From: a virus
Virus record (IMG/VR): IMGVR_UViG_3300017967_000078
Coordinates: 1-36,951 of that record
DNA: 36,951 nucleotides
Direction: 5' to 3' (one strand)
The notes under the pieces are model-generated. The model saw only the letters and a list, made by a program, of their open reading frames with translations. It ran no database searches and had not been told where the DNA came from. Made by a program: the position numbers and the translations under genes. Shown piece after piece: positions 1 through 5,983 of the stretch (position 1 is its first letter; each line of letters starts with the position of its first letter).

Positions 1-1
1 G

Positions 2-85
2 CCTACAGGCGGATTAACAAAGGTCTGGTGGATTGAGAGGCAAATAGGGAGAGAATCTTTAGATTCTGCACAAAAACGGGACTGA
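2..85 (+). CDS. 3' end of an upstream gene (partial, unidentified)
   Basis: Frame 2 is open from the window edge and ends at TGA (83-85), giving 27 residues that end SLDSAQKRD. The other two forward frames stop by positions 17 and 36. The stop lies two bases before the stem of a strong terminator, where the last gene of a transcription unit would end. The fragment is too short to assign a family; the WWIERQIGRE stretch is not diagnostic. It could also be a chance open frame. Confidence 0.35.
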   Translation, partial: PTGGLTKVWWIERQIGRESLDSAQKRD

Positions 86-87
86 TC

Positions 88-113
88 AGCGACCCTTATG
101 GGTCGCTTTTTTT
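88..113 (+). terminator. Rho-independent terminator
   Basis: A perfect 8-bp stem, AGCGACCC (88-95) and GGGTCGCT (100-107), closes a TTAT loop and runs into seven T residues (107-113). This is a classical intrinsic terminator on the + strand. It separates the transcription unit upstream of the window from the accessory cluster that begins at about 471. Confidence 0.88.
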
Positions 114-139
114 GTGCCCTGTAGTGTGACGTTTTATGT

Positions 140-322
140 CAGTTTTCGTCAGCATTTCAGAGTGGACAGTTCGCAAACTGGATTGTAAACGGTTGTAACT
201 GCAAAATGGCAGTTCGTGGATTGGCACAGTCGCTGAGATCCGTTGCGGCGCAAGGGGTTTGGGGGTGTGTGCCAGTTATTCGTGCGGCACACATCGATTG
301 ATCAGCAGTCGTTATGGCAGTT
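140..322. repeat. Dispersed short CAGTT-CG repeats
   Basis: CAGTT followed within 0-3 bases by CG occurs at 140, 167, 210 and 273, with a variant CAGTCGTT at 306. Inverted copies (AACTG) at 176 and 197 pair with neighbours to form hairpins: CAGTT-cgca-AACTG (167-180) and AACTGC-aaaatg-GCAGTT (197-214). The nonamer ATGGCAGTT is repeated exactly at 206-214 and 314-322. Clustering in one non-coding gap suggests a protein-binding or structured element, but the units are short and chance is not excluded. Confidence 0.4.
266..293. other. 8-bp hairpin without a U tract
   Basis: TGTGTGCC (266-273) is perfectly complementary to GGCACACA (286-293) across a 12-nt loop. No T run follows, so it does not look like an intrinsic terminator. 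It may be a structured RNA element or a palindromic operator. Confidence 0.4.
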
Positions 323-470
323 GATTCCATTGATAAGATATACTAATGTGCGCCCCTGCGCCCCCCGTATATAAAATCGATCACTACCCTAACCTACAGA
401 GGTGACAATTCGAGTGAGTGATTTCGAGTTCATTAAAAAAAATTCGCCAAAAATTTTTTGCCTCATAAGG

Positions 471-479
471 TGTTATAAT
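471..479 (+). promoter_or_regulatory. Extended -10 promoter upstream of the oxygenase gene
   Basis: TGTTATAAT matches the extended -10 consensus TGnTATAAT exactly. No good -35 hexamer stands 17 bp upstream, but an A/T inverted repeat at 437-459 is close by and could act like an UP element. A start site near 486 would leave a leader of about 16 nt before the GTG at 502. The string TATAATAAGGT recurs at 1151-1161. Confidence 0.6.
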
Positions 480-501
480 AAGGTTACTATAAAAAATTTC
501 C

Positions 502-1155
502 GTGGATCATTTAGAGTTCCCAAACCTTGGTGTCATAAAAGGTGAGATTGATGATAATATCCGAGAGTATCTGAATTCTATAATTGATTCCGTGTTGCCT
601 CCGAATTTTCCCGAGGTAGATTTAGAGTATAACCAATTTCCTATACGGGATGATGAGGGTAAGTTGGCGGCGTTTATGGTGCCGTATGTGAACAAATACT
701 TTACGGATTTTTACTACCCTGGCGAGCCGCACACGACCCATGAGCATTCGCTAGAGATTAGCAGGTTATGGGTGAGGGTAAATCATCCAGGGGATTATGT
801 AGAGCCACACAAACATAAATCGGTGCTTTCTTTTGTAATTTGGATGAATATCCCCACAAATTGGAGAGAGGAGCAGAGTGGGAACTGTCATGCTCGCCAT
901 CCATCTGCCACAGACTTTATTTTATTTTACTCTGATCTTCTTGGATTAATTCAGACGTATAATGTAAAACTCGACAAGAGTTCTGAGGGAACGCTCTTGC
1001 TTTTTCCTGGGATGATGGATCATATGGTTATGCCAGGGTATACCTCAGATGATTATAGAATTTGTATTGCGGGAGATATAACACAATCTCCGAATGTTAT
1101 CGACACACCCCATGTTGCCTCAAACACCCCACAAAAGGTAGATCCTCTGGTATAA
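502..1155 (+). CDS. 2OG-Fe(II) oxygenase-like protein
   Basis: A 217-residue protein resembling the small 2-oxoglutarate/Fe(II)-dependent dioxygenases that are common in T4-like cyanophages. Visible support: a His pair in PHKHK (H103, H105) after a GDYVEP stretch, a beta strand SFVIWMNIP, then GTLLLFPGMMDH with H174 as the likely distal metal ligand and R186 about 12 residues later as a candidate 2-oxoglutarate anchor. Family members hydroxylate protein or small-molecule substrates; the substrate here is unknown, and a purely structural double-stranded beta-helix role is possible. The start is GTG; an in-frame stop at 490-492 rules out a longer form. No Shine-Dalgarno is seen at normal spacing. 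It lies downstream of an extended -10 promoter and next to a glycosyltransferase cluster. Confidence 0.72.
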   Translation: MDHLEFPNLGVIKGEIDDNIREYLNSIIDSVLPPNFPEVDLEYNQFPIRDDEGKLAAFMVPYVNKYFTDFYYPGEPHTTHEHSLEISRLWVRVNHPGDYVEPHKHKSVLSFVIWMNIPTNWREEQSGNCHARHPSATDFILFYSDLLGLIQTYNVKLDKSSEGTLLLFPGMMDHMVMPGYTSDDYRICIAGDITQSPNVIDTPHVASNTPQKVDPLV

Positions 1156-1156
1156 T
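1148..1156 (+). promoter_or_regulatory. Extended -10 promoter overlapping the oxygenase stop
   Basis: TGGTATAAT is an exact TGnTATAAT element; TATAATAAGGT is identical to the sequence at 474-484. It overlaps the last codons of the oxygenase gene. A start near 1163 would give a leader of about 17 nt before the ATG at 1180. Confidence 0.55.
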
Positions 1157-1179
1157 AAGGTCAATGAGAATTCTCCGTG

Positions 1180-1311
1180 ATGCGCCGACGACCACCCTAT
1201 TGGAACATGTGGAGAGTTATCCTCACTTATTGGATTGCTCGACACCCTAAGGTCGTATTTGCCGTACTGGGTATTCTCATTATAGGGATATATAATTCTG
1301 TAGCGAATTAG
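1180..1311 (+). CDS. Small membrane protein (43 aa)
   Basis: An ATG-started ORF of 43 residues with a basic, aromatic N terminus (MRRRPPYWNMWR) and a hydrophobic segment at about residues 25-38 (VVFAVLGILIIGIY), so probably a single-pass inner-membrane protein. Tiny membrane proteins of this shape are common in cyanophage accessory regions; no specific function can be given. The start sits 24 nt after the end of an extended -10 element, the same spacing as for the neighbouring genes. A competing frame (ATG at 1164, 28 residues) lacks any recognisable character. Real but unassigned is the most likely reading. Confidence 0.55.
   Translation: MRRRPPYWNMWRVILTYWIARHPKVVFAVLGILIIGIYNSVAN
1291..1296 (+). 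promoter_or_regulatory. Possible -10 element
   Basis: A perfect TATAAT ends 21 nt before the ATG at 1317, similar to the spacing at the two neighbouring starts. It lacks the TGn extension and a clear -35 and lies inside the coding region of the small membrane protein, so it is weaker than the others. Confidence 0.3.
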
Positions 1312-1316
1312 ACAGT

Positions 1317-1484
1317 ATGACATACTCGAAGATCTATCACATATACTCAAAAGAGAACCAATGTGTTGAATCCGTACTTACAGAGGAGGAATTCAAACAG
1401 AAGTGGGCAGTATTGGATAAGACTAAGTATGAATACGAGGAACTGACAGTCGATAATAAGGCAGTCGCAGAATCCTCTTATTGA
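1317..1484 (+). CDS. Small acidic phage protein (55 aa)
   Basis: An ATG-started 55-residue ORF beginning MTYSKIYHIYSKENQC, with a central LTEEEFKQKWAVLD segment and an acidic, tyrosine-rich C-terminal half. The pattern of a short beta hairpin followed by an SxEEFxxxW-like helix resembles small uncharacterised cyanophage proteins that I recall, but I cannot name a family. It starts five bases after the preceding stop, and its end overlaps the -35 hexamer of the next gene's promoter. The function is unknown; early host-takeover proteins are often of this size, but that is only a guess. Confidence 0.65.
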   Translation: MTYSKIYHIYSKENQCVESVLTEEEFKQKWAVLDKTKYEYEELTVDNKAVAESSY

Positions 1485-1509
1485 CACCATATAGATACAC
1501 TGTTAGAAT
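1481..1509 (+). promoter_or_regulatory. Sigma-70 type promoter of the glycosyltransferase gene
   Basis: TTGACA (1481-1486) is a perfect -35; after a 17-bp spacer comes TAGAAT (1504-1509), a one-mismatch -10, preceded by TGt (1501-1503) as an extended -10. A start near 1516 gives a leader of about 17 nt before the ATG at 1533. It is the best host-type promoter in the window and implies expression before the late phase. Confidence 0.75.
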
Positions 1510-1532
1510 TGAACTGAAGAAACTTTAAACAC

Positions 1533-2318
1533 ATGGCAAAAGGATTCACTGTAAAAGCATCTGCTCCTACTCAACCTAAAGAAGAGTGGGATTACGATGC
1601 AATCAAAGCACGTATGCGAGGGAAGAGCATTGTGTTCTGTCTTCCTGGACGTAATTGCTCTTATACATTCCTCAAATCTTTTGTGCAAATGGCATTTGAC
1701 CTTGTACAAAATGGTATGAGTATCCAAATCTCTCAGGATTATTCGTCGATGGTTAACTTTGCACGTTGCAAGGTTCTTGGAGCGAATGTTCTGCGCGGAC
1801 CCAAGCAGATTCCCTGGGATGGTAAACTGAACTACGATTATCAACTCTGGATTGATAATGATATTGTGTTCAATACTGAGAAGTTCTGGCAACTGTGCGA
1901 TCTCGCAGTCCCTGGTCCAGACAAAGACGGAAACGAGCAATCCGAGCGAGAGATCGCATGTGGTTGGTATGCCACCGAAGATGGGATGACTACCAGCGTT
2001 GCTCACTGGTTGGAAGAAGATGACTTCCGTAAGAACGGTGGCGTTATGAACCATGAGACCGTAGAGTCCATGGCAAAGCGTCGTAAACCCTTTACCGTTG
2101 ACTACACTGGATTCGGTTGGGTTATGATTCGTAAGGGTGTCTTTGAGCGTCTTGAGTATCCTTGGTTCGCTCCTAAGATGCAAGTCTTTGAATCTGGTAA
2201 CGTTCAAGATATGTGCGGAGAAGACGTATCGTTCTGTCTTGATGCCAAAGAAGCAGGCGTTGAGACCTGGTGCGATCCTCGTATCCGCGTTGGTCACGAA
2301 AAAATTCGTATCATCTGA
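1533..2318 (+). CDS. GT-A fold glycosyltransferase-like protein
   Basis: A 261-residue protein resembling phage GT-A glycosyltransferases. After a basic N-terminal stretch, the segment GKSIVFCLPGRNCSYTFLKS looks like the first Rossmann-type strand. WIDNDIVF supplies a DxD-type motif (D108, D110) expected to bind the metal and nucleotide-sugar. FGWVMIRKGVFE and CGEDVSFC (E230, D231) match the acceptor-side acidic motif of this fold. Such enzymes transfer a sugar from an activated donor to DNA, protein or surface glycan; donor and acceptor are not predictable here. Transcription probably starts from the promoter at 1481-1509. The gene ends by overlapping the next start by one base (TGATG), suggesting translational coupling. 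Confidence 0.8.
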   Translation: MAKGFTVKASAPTQPKEEWDYDAIKARMRGKSIVFCLPGRNCSYTFLKSFVQMAFDLVQNGMSIQISQDYSSMVNFARCKVLGANVLRGPKQIPWDGKLNYDYQLWIDNDIVFNTEKFWQLCDLAVPGPDKDGNEQSEREIACGWYATEDGMTTSVAHWLEEDDFRKNGGVMNHETVESMAKRRKPFTVDYTGFGWVMIRKGVFERLEYPWFAPKMQVFESGNVQDMCGEDVSFCLDAKEAGVETWCDPRIRVGHEKIRII

Positions 2319-2488
2319 TGAAAGAAAAACTCTATAATCTCTGCTATAATGGCAGAGCATTATATCAGAACCTCACTATTGAAGATGCCTCTGAGGTACT
2401 TCAAGAAATCTCTGAAAAATACTATGAGGGGGAGGACATTGATCCCTCCCTCATTTACCTCGATCCACTTTTTGAAACTTCTGAATAA
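2318..2488 (+). CDS. Conserved small phage protein (56 aa)
   Basis: The chosen ATG at 2318 overlaps the glycosyltransferase stop (TGATG) and gives MKEKLYNLCYNGRALYQNLT as the N terminus; a longer reading upstream would only translate part of the previous gene in another frame. The rest is a short acidic helix pair (EDASEVLQEISEKYYEG) and an acidic tail ending in DPLFETSE. It resembles small cytoplasmic cyanophage proteins of unknown role. An in-gene TGCTATAAT (2342-2350) matches an extended -10 but has no suitable start downstream. Confidence 0.7.
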   Translation: MKEKLYNLCYNGRALYQNLTIEDASEVLQEISEKYYEGEDIDPSLIYLDPLFETSE

Positions 2489-2490
2489 TT

Positions 2491-2640
2491 ATGGCACGTC
2501 TCAAATCTTCTCTGACTAATAAAAAAATCATCGAGTCCAAACCCAAAAAAACTCGGCAAGGAGCAGGACAGCATACCAAATATAGCGCAAGCTCTCGGAA
2601 TGCTAAGCGTAAACGTTATCGCGGTCAAGGTAAAGGTTAA
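2491..2640 (+). CDS. Small very basic phage protein (49 aa)
   Basis: A 49-residue ORF starting MARLKSSLTNKKIIESKPKK, with a Gly/Gln/His stretch (GAGQHTKY) and an RNA-binding-like tail (RNAKRKRYRGQGKG). About a third of the residues are Lys or Arg. The organisation recalls nucleic-acid-binding tails such as those of small ribosomal proteins. I recall near-identical small proteins in T4-like cyanophages, always uncharacterised. Spacing is two bases from the previous stop and two bases to the next gene, so it is embedded in an operon. Codon phase and context argue for a real gene. Confidence 0.75.
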   Translation: MARLKSSLTNKKIIESKPKKTRQGAGQHTKYSASSRNAKRKRYRGQGKG

Positions 2641-2642
2641 AC

Positions 2643-3347
2643 ATGAGTCAATTAGTCACCAATCTTCCATCCCAAAAAGTATGGGTACGTAAAGAATATC
2701 TAAGAGACTTTCAAGATGGATTTGGTGAATTTGTAGAGGGCGTCTGGGTATCGGCAAAGTCCATACCTGGACGCGCTTTTTATTTTGAGACATATTTACC
2801 AGAATATGGTGCCATGTATGATAAACTACCTATCAGCGCGTTTCTCTCGGCACAGACGCTTCCAGACCCCGATCTGGACCTTCCTAACCTACAGTTCTGG
2901 AACTGTATGGACTATGGAATACGTTGCATTCAGAAGCAATTTATCAGTACAATGCAATTTGAGGTGTTTACTCGCAACCATGGATTCTTAAAAGGTCAAT
3001 ATCTGTTTACTTTGGACAACTTCCATGCAGATATAGATATTATAGACACTAATGTTAGTGAGAAACCAGACGAACATAAGTCACATAATTGTATTCTATT
3101 GGAAAATGGGCAGTTTGGACTCTATCCAAACAATAGAATGAGGATGTATGACCTCTCTATTACACCAGAAACTCCAAAAACTCCTGATTTTAAGGTATCT
3201 ACACACATTTTTCAGGTTGAAAATGGAATTTCTTGGGGAAGACTTGGCGATACTGACGAATATTTTTGGAAAACCGAAAAAGAACATAAAATTTGCGAAA
3301 ATTGTGGTATGAATCCATGCGATCCTCGGTGCATTAACGCTGAATAG
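2643..3347 (+). CDS. Conserved phage protein with C-terminal Cys cluster
   Basis: A 234-residue protein with no family I can name. The N-terminal half is rich in aromatic residues (KVWVRKEYLRDFQDGFGEFV, RAFYFETYLPEYG), suggesting a compact beta fold. The C terminus carries four cysteines in CENCGMNPCDPRC (C218, C221, C226, C230), spaced like a small zinc-binding knuckle. The segment ENGISWGRLGDTDEYFW precedes it. It starts two bases after the preceding stop. A regulatory or scaffold role is possible, but nothing in the sequence fixes it. Confidence 0.75.
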   Translation: MSQLVTNLPSQKVWVRKEYLRDFQDGFGEFVEGVWVSAKSIPGRAFYFETYLPEYGAMYDKLPISAFLSAQTLPDPDLDLPNLQFWNCMDYGIRCIQKQFISTMQFEVFTRNHGFLKGQYLFTLDNFHADIDIIDTNVSEKPDEHKSHNCILLENGQFGLYPNNRMRMYDLSITPETPKTPDFKVSTHIFQVENGISWGRLGDTDEYFWKTEKEHKICENCGMNPCDPRCINAE

Positions 3348-3368
3348 GGATAGCAACCCCTCTAAAAG

Positions 3369-3390
3369 TTCTGATCTAACAAATCAGGAG
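3369..3390 (+). promoter_or_regulatory. Ribosome-binding site inside a small hairpin
   Basis: TTCTGAT (3369-3375) can pair with ATCAGGA (3383-3389, one G-U pair) around a 7-nt loop, and the downstream arm contains most of the AGGAG Shine-Dalgarno (3386-3390) of the gene at 3398. The stem could modulate ribosome access. It is short, so the effect is uncertain. Confidence 0.35.
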
Positions 3391-3397
3391 CAAAAAA

Positions 3398-3616
3398 ATG
3401 GGAAATCACTTTGAAGTTGATAAATCAACTGACTTTATTGAAGAGGGAATGACCCTCATCACTGAAACTGATAGTGATAGACTCTTAAATATGGCATCAA
3501 AACGCAATCGTAACAAAAGAAAAGAAGAACTTTACCCAGTTCCAGAAGATCGTATGGCACGTCCCTGTGGAGGTGCTGGTGGATTCGATGATTTTGTTGA
3601 GCGTTGGCATCAATAA
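3398..3616 (+). CDS. Small phage protein, last gene before the late operon
   Basis: A 72-residue protein with a good Shine-Dalgarno (AGGAG, 3386-3390) seven bases before ATG. The N-terminal half is acidic (DKSTDFIEEGMTLITETDSD), followed by a basic patch (SKRNRNKRKEE) and a Gly-rich segment (RPCGGAGGFDDFVERWHQ). No family recognised. It is followed by a cyanophage-type late promoter, so it probably ends the non-late cluster. Confidence 0.65.
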   Translation: MGNHFEVDKSTDFIEEGMTLITETDSDRLLNMASKRNRNKRKEELYPVPEDRMARPCGGAGGFDDFVERWHQ

Positions 3617-3630
3617 CTCAAAATAATTGT

Positions 3631-3638
3631 GATAAATA
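3631..3638 (+). promoter_or_regulatory. T4-type late promoter for the gp25 operon
   Basis: GATAAATA matches the NATAAATA late-promoter octamer of T4-like cyanophages (T4 itself: TATAAATA), recognised by the gp55-type sigma. Initiation about six bases downstream (near 3644) would leave a 24-nt leader before the gp25 ATG. It lies in the only sizable gap between the accessory cluster and the structural operon. A second GATAAATA at 3658-3665 is too close to the ATG to serve gp25. Confidence 0.7.
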
Positions 3639-3667
3639 AGTCATAAGGTAAACTTTTGATAAATATC

Positions 3668-4069
3668 ATGCCTTTAGAGCGTGTCAGTAAGGGGTTTAAA
3701 GATATAAGTCTTTCGTTAAGGTCTAACCCCTTGACAAAAGATTTGGTCATATTAAAGAATGAATATGCTATTGCACGCTCTGTTCAAAATTTAGTTTTGA
3801 CTGTTCGTGGTGAAAGATTTTTTAATCCAAGTCTTGGAAGTGACGTAAATAGATTATTATTTGAAAATATTGACTTTTTTGCTGCTAGTTCATTAAAAGA
3901 TGAAATAATAAATGTTATAAAAAACAATGAACCTAGAGTTGACCTAAAAGAAGTTATTGTTACTCCAAAAGAAGATGAGAATCTAATGGAAGTAACTATA
4001 AAATACTATATTGTGGGTATTGACGCTCAACCCCAACAGTTGCAATTTGTATTACTACCAACTCGATAA
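3668..4069 (+). CDS. 25: gp25 baseplate wedge subunit
   Basis: A GPW/gp25-family baseplate protein of 133 residues, essentially the T4 length (132). The family signature is clear: SNPLTKDLVILKNEYAIARS, then LVLTVRGERFFNPSLGSDV and RLLFENID, followed by a VTIKYYI strand. In T4, gp25 bridges the wedge gp6/gp53 ring and primes sheath polymerisation at the tube. I chose ATG 3668 over an in-frame TTG at 3656 because MPLERV matches the family N terminus and length, although AAGG at 3645-3648 is better spaced for the TTG. The stop is directly followed by the gp6 ATG, so the two are translated together. Confidence 0.93.
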   Translation: MPLERVSKGFKDISLSLRSNPLTKDLVILKNEYAIARSVQNLVLTVRGERFFNPSLGSDVNRLLFENIDFFAASSLKDEIINVIKNNEPRVDLKEVIVTPKEDENLMEVTIKYYIVGIDAQPQQLQFVLLPTR

Positions 4070-5980
4070 ATGTCAATAGTCAACGTAGCAAGTCTAGATT
4101 TTGCAGAAATCAAAGAGTCAATTAAAAGTTACCTAAGAGCCGATGGTAACTTTACTGACTATGATTTTGAGGGGTCAAATTTTTCTGTTCTTTTAGACAC
4201 GTTAGCATATAACACTTACATAAGTGCTTATAATGCCAACATGTTGACCAATGAGGTGTTTCTTGATGGAGCAACTCTCAGAGAGAATGTAGTATCATTA
4301 GCAAGGAATCTTGGATATCTCCCTCGTTCAGTAACTGCATCTAGGGCAAAAGTTCAGTTTGCATTAAATTTAACTGATCTATCAGCAAATATAGTCTCAG
4401 TTACCTTAAAAAAGGGCATTGTTGCTACCACAGCAGCAAGTTATGGTGGACTTAGTTACGTCTATTCAATACCAGATGACGTTACTGTTCCAGTATCAAA
4501 TTCTACTGCAGTTTTTGAAGAGTTAGAAATTTTTGAAGGTGGGTACATTCAAAATACATTTACTGTTGATAGCAACAAAAAGAATCAAAGATTCATATTG
4601 CAGAATCCAAGAATTGATACAAGTCTGATTAGAGTTGAAGTAAGAGAGAGTAAGAATAGTAATGTTACTCGTTACTATAGACAGGCATCTAATTTAACAA
4701 ATGTATCTAGAACCGATGATGTATTTTTCATTAATGAAATAGATGACCAAAGATATGAATTAATTTTTGGTGATGGTACATTTGGTAGTAAGCTTAAGAA
4801 TGATAATTTTATTATCGTAACTTATGTTGTAACAAACGCAGAAAATGGGAATGGAATAGACAAGTTTAGATTTACGGGAAGATTTGTTGATAACAATGGA
4901 AGTTTATTAAAGATAACCTCTCCTTTGGTTAGTGTTGTAGAATCTGCTGGTTATGGATCCCCAATTGAATCTGTAGAGTCGATTAAGAAGTTGGCTCCTA
5001 GAGTCTATGCATCACAAAATAGAGCAGTTACTGCAGGGGACTATGAGGCACTGATTCCATCTCTATACCCAGAAACAGATTCAGTATCAGTTTATGGTGG
5101 TGAAGAATTGACTCCACCAAAATATGGAAAAGTATTCATATCTATCAAACCAAAAAATGGTGATTACGTTCCAAACATTGTAAAAGATAATATAAAGACA
5201 TTACTTAGAAAATATTCTGTTGCTGGAATTATACCAGAGTTTATTGATTTAAAATATCTTTATATTGAGTATGATTCTAATGTTTATTACAACCAAAATC
5301 TTGGTTCCGCATCTCAAATAAAGGAAGAGGTTAAGAAAAATATTGAATTATTTGCTTCTTCTGATGAGTTAAATAGATATGGTTCTAGATTCAAATACAG
5401 TAAGTTCTTAAAACTTATTGATGATTCTGCTGCAGCAATCACATCAAACATTACTACTATATTTTTGAGAAGAGATGTGAAAGTATCTCCTCCTGGTATT
5501 TTTGCTGAATATGAAATTTGTTTTGGAAATAGAGTTCACATTAAATCATTGAATGGATACAATATTAAAACCAGTGGTTTGCAAGTATCAGGAATTACTG
5601 GTACGGTTTATTTTAGTGATTTACCAAATACAGATCAAGAGACTGGATCAATTTTCTTATTCAAATTAGATGCAAAAAACGAACCAGTAATCATTAGAAA
5701 GGATTTTGGTACAATTGATTATTTGAGAGGTGAGATTCGTGTAAACGCAGTTAACATTATCTCCACTTCAAAGAAAAAACTTGGCGATAATATTGTCGAA
5801 GTATCAATGATACCTCAATCAAATGATGTTATTGGTTTACAGGATTTATACCTGCAGTTAGATACTTCAAAATCTAGCGTTGATATGATAGCAGACACTA
5901 TAGCTTCTGGAATAGACCTCTCTGGAACTCAATATATAGTATCATCTAGTTACTTAAACGGAGAATACGTAAGGTTATAA
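4070..5980 (+). CDS. 6: gp6 baseplate wedge subunit
   Basis: A 636-residue protein in the T4 gp6 position and close to its length (660). The N-terminal part includes FAEIKESIKSYLRADG and SNFSVLLDTLAYNTYISAYN, typical of gp6/baseplate J-like proteins. The middle contains YELIFGDGTFGSKL, the hallmark of the family, and YASQNRAVTAGDYEALIPSL, also a J-like motif. In the virion, gp6 dimers form the continuous ring that joins the six wedges. The start ATG abuts the gp25 stop with no gap; the stop is three bases before the giant gene. No sign of disruption. Confidence 0.92.
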   Translation: MSIVNVASLDFAEIKESIKSYLRADGNFTDYDFEGSNFSVLLDTLAYNTYISAYNANMLTNEVFLDGATLRENVVSLARNLGYLPRSVTASRAKVQFALNLTDLSANIVSVTLKKGIVATTAASYGGLSYVYSIPDDVTVPVSNSTAVFEELEIFEGGYIQNTFTVDSNKKNQRFILQNPRIDTSLIRVEVRESKNSNVTRYYRQASNLTNVSRTDDVFFINEIDDQRYELIFGDGTFGSKLKNDNFIIVTYVVTNAENGNGIDKFRFTGRFVDNNGSLLKITSPLVSVVESAGYGSPIESVESIKKLAPRVYASQNRAVTAGDYEALIPSLYPETDSVSVYGGEELTPPKYGKVFISIKPKNGDYVPNIVKDNIKTLLRKYSVAGIIPEFIDLKYLYIEYDSNVYYNQNLGSASQIKEEVKKNIELFASSDELNRYGSRFKYSKFLKLIDDSAAAITSNITTIFLRRDVKVSPPGIFAEYEICFGNRVHIKSLNGYNIKTSGLQVSGITGTVYFSDLPNTDQETGSIFLFKLDAKNEPVIIRKDFGTIDYLRGEIRVNAVNIISTSKKKLGDNIVEVSMIPQSNDVIGLQDLYLQLDTSKSSVDMIADTIASGIDLSGTQYIVSSSYLNGEYVRL

Positions 5981-5983
5981 AAT

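Larger units (their letters stand above)
114..470. other. Non-coding gap with hairpins and short repeats
   Basis: About 355 bases lie between the terminator and the next promoter with no convincing ORF. The stretch is visibly richer in G and C than the genes that follow. It contains several CAGTT-(0-3 nt)-CG motifs, two small CAGTT/AACTG hairpins (167-180 and 197-214), an 8-bp hairpin (266-293), and an A/T inverted repeat (437-444 with 452-459) just upstream of an extended -10 element. I see no tRNA cloverleaf. It could be a regulatory leader, a small RNA or an origin-like region; the sequence alone does not decide. Confidence 0.5.

Noticed and set aside
402-545. ORF starting at GTG with upstream GAGG
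   Set aside because: It runs across the promoter and the start of the oxygenase gene, has low-complexity Lys/Asn/Ile composition, and no family character.
1164-1250. 28-residue ORF MRILRDAPTTTL...
   Set aside because: It overlaps the better-supported membrane-protein ORF at 1180 in another frame and shows no recognisable feature.
2342-2350. TGCTATAAT inside the 56-residue gene as a promoter
   Set aside because: It has no start codon at the 21-24 base spacing seen elsewhere and no -35; it is explained by the coding sequence.
1503-2360. Long minus-strand ORF (285 residues)
   Set aside because: It is the antisense of the glycosyltransferase gene; all neighbouring genes are on the + strand and the + product has clear motifs.
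3658-3665. Second GATAAATA just before gp25
   Set aside because: Initiation about six bases downstream would fall inside the gp25 start codon region, so it cannot serve that start; probably a chance AT-rich match.
3656-3667. TTG start four codons upstream of gp25 ATG, with a better-spaced AAGG
   Set aside because: The gp25 family N terminus and the near-identical length to T4 (133 versus 132) favour ATG 3668; the extra MINI residues have no support.
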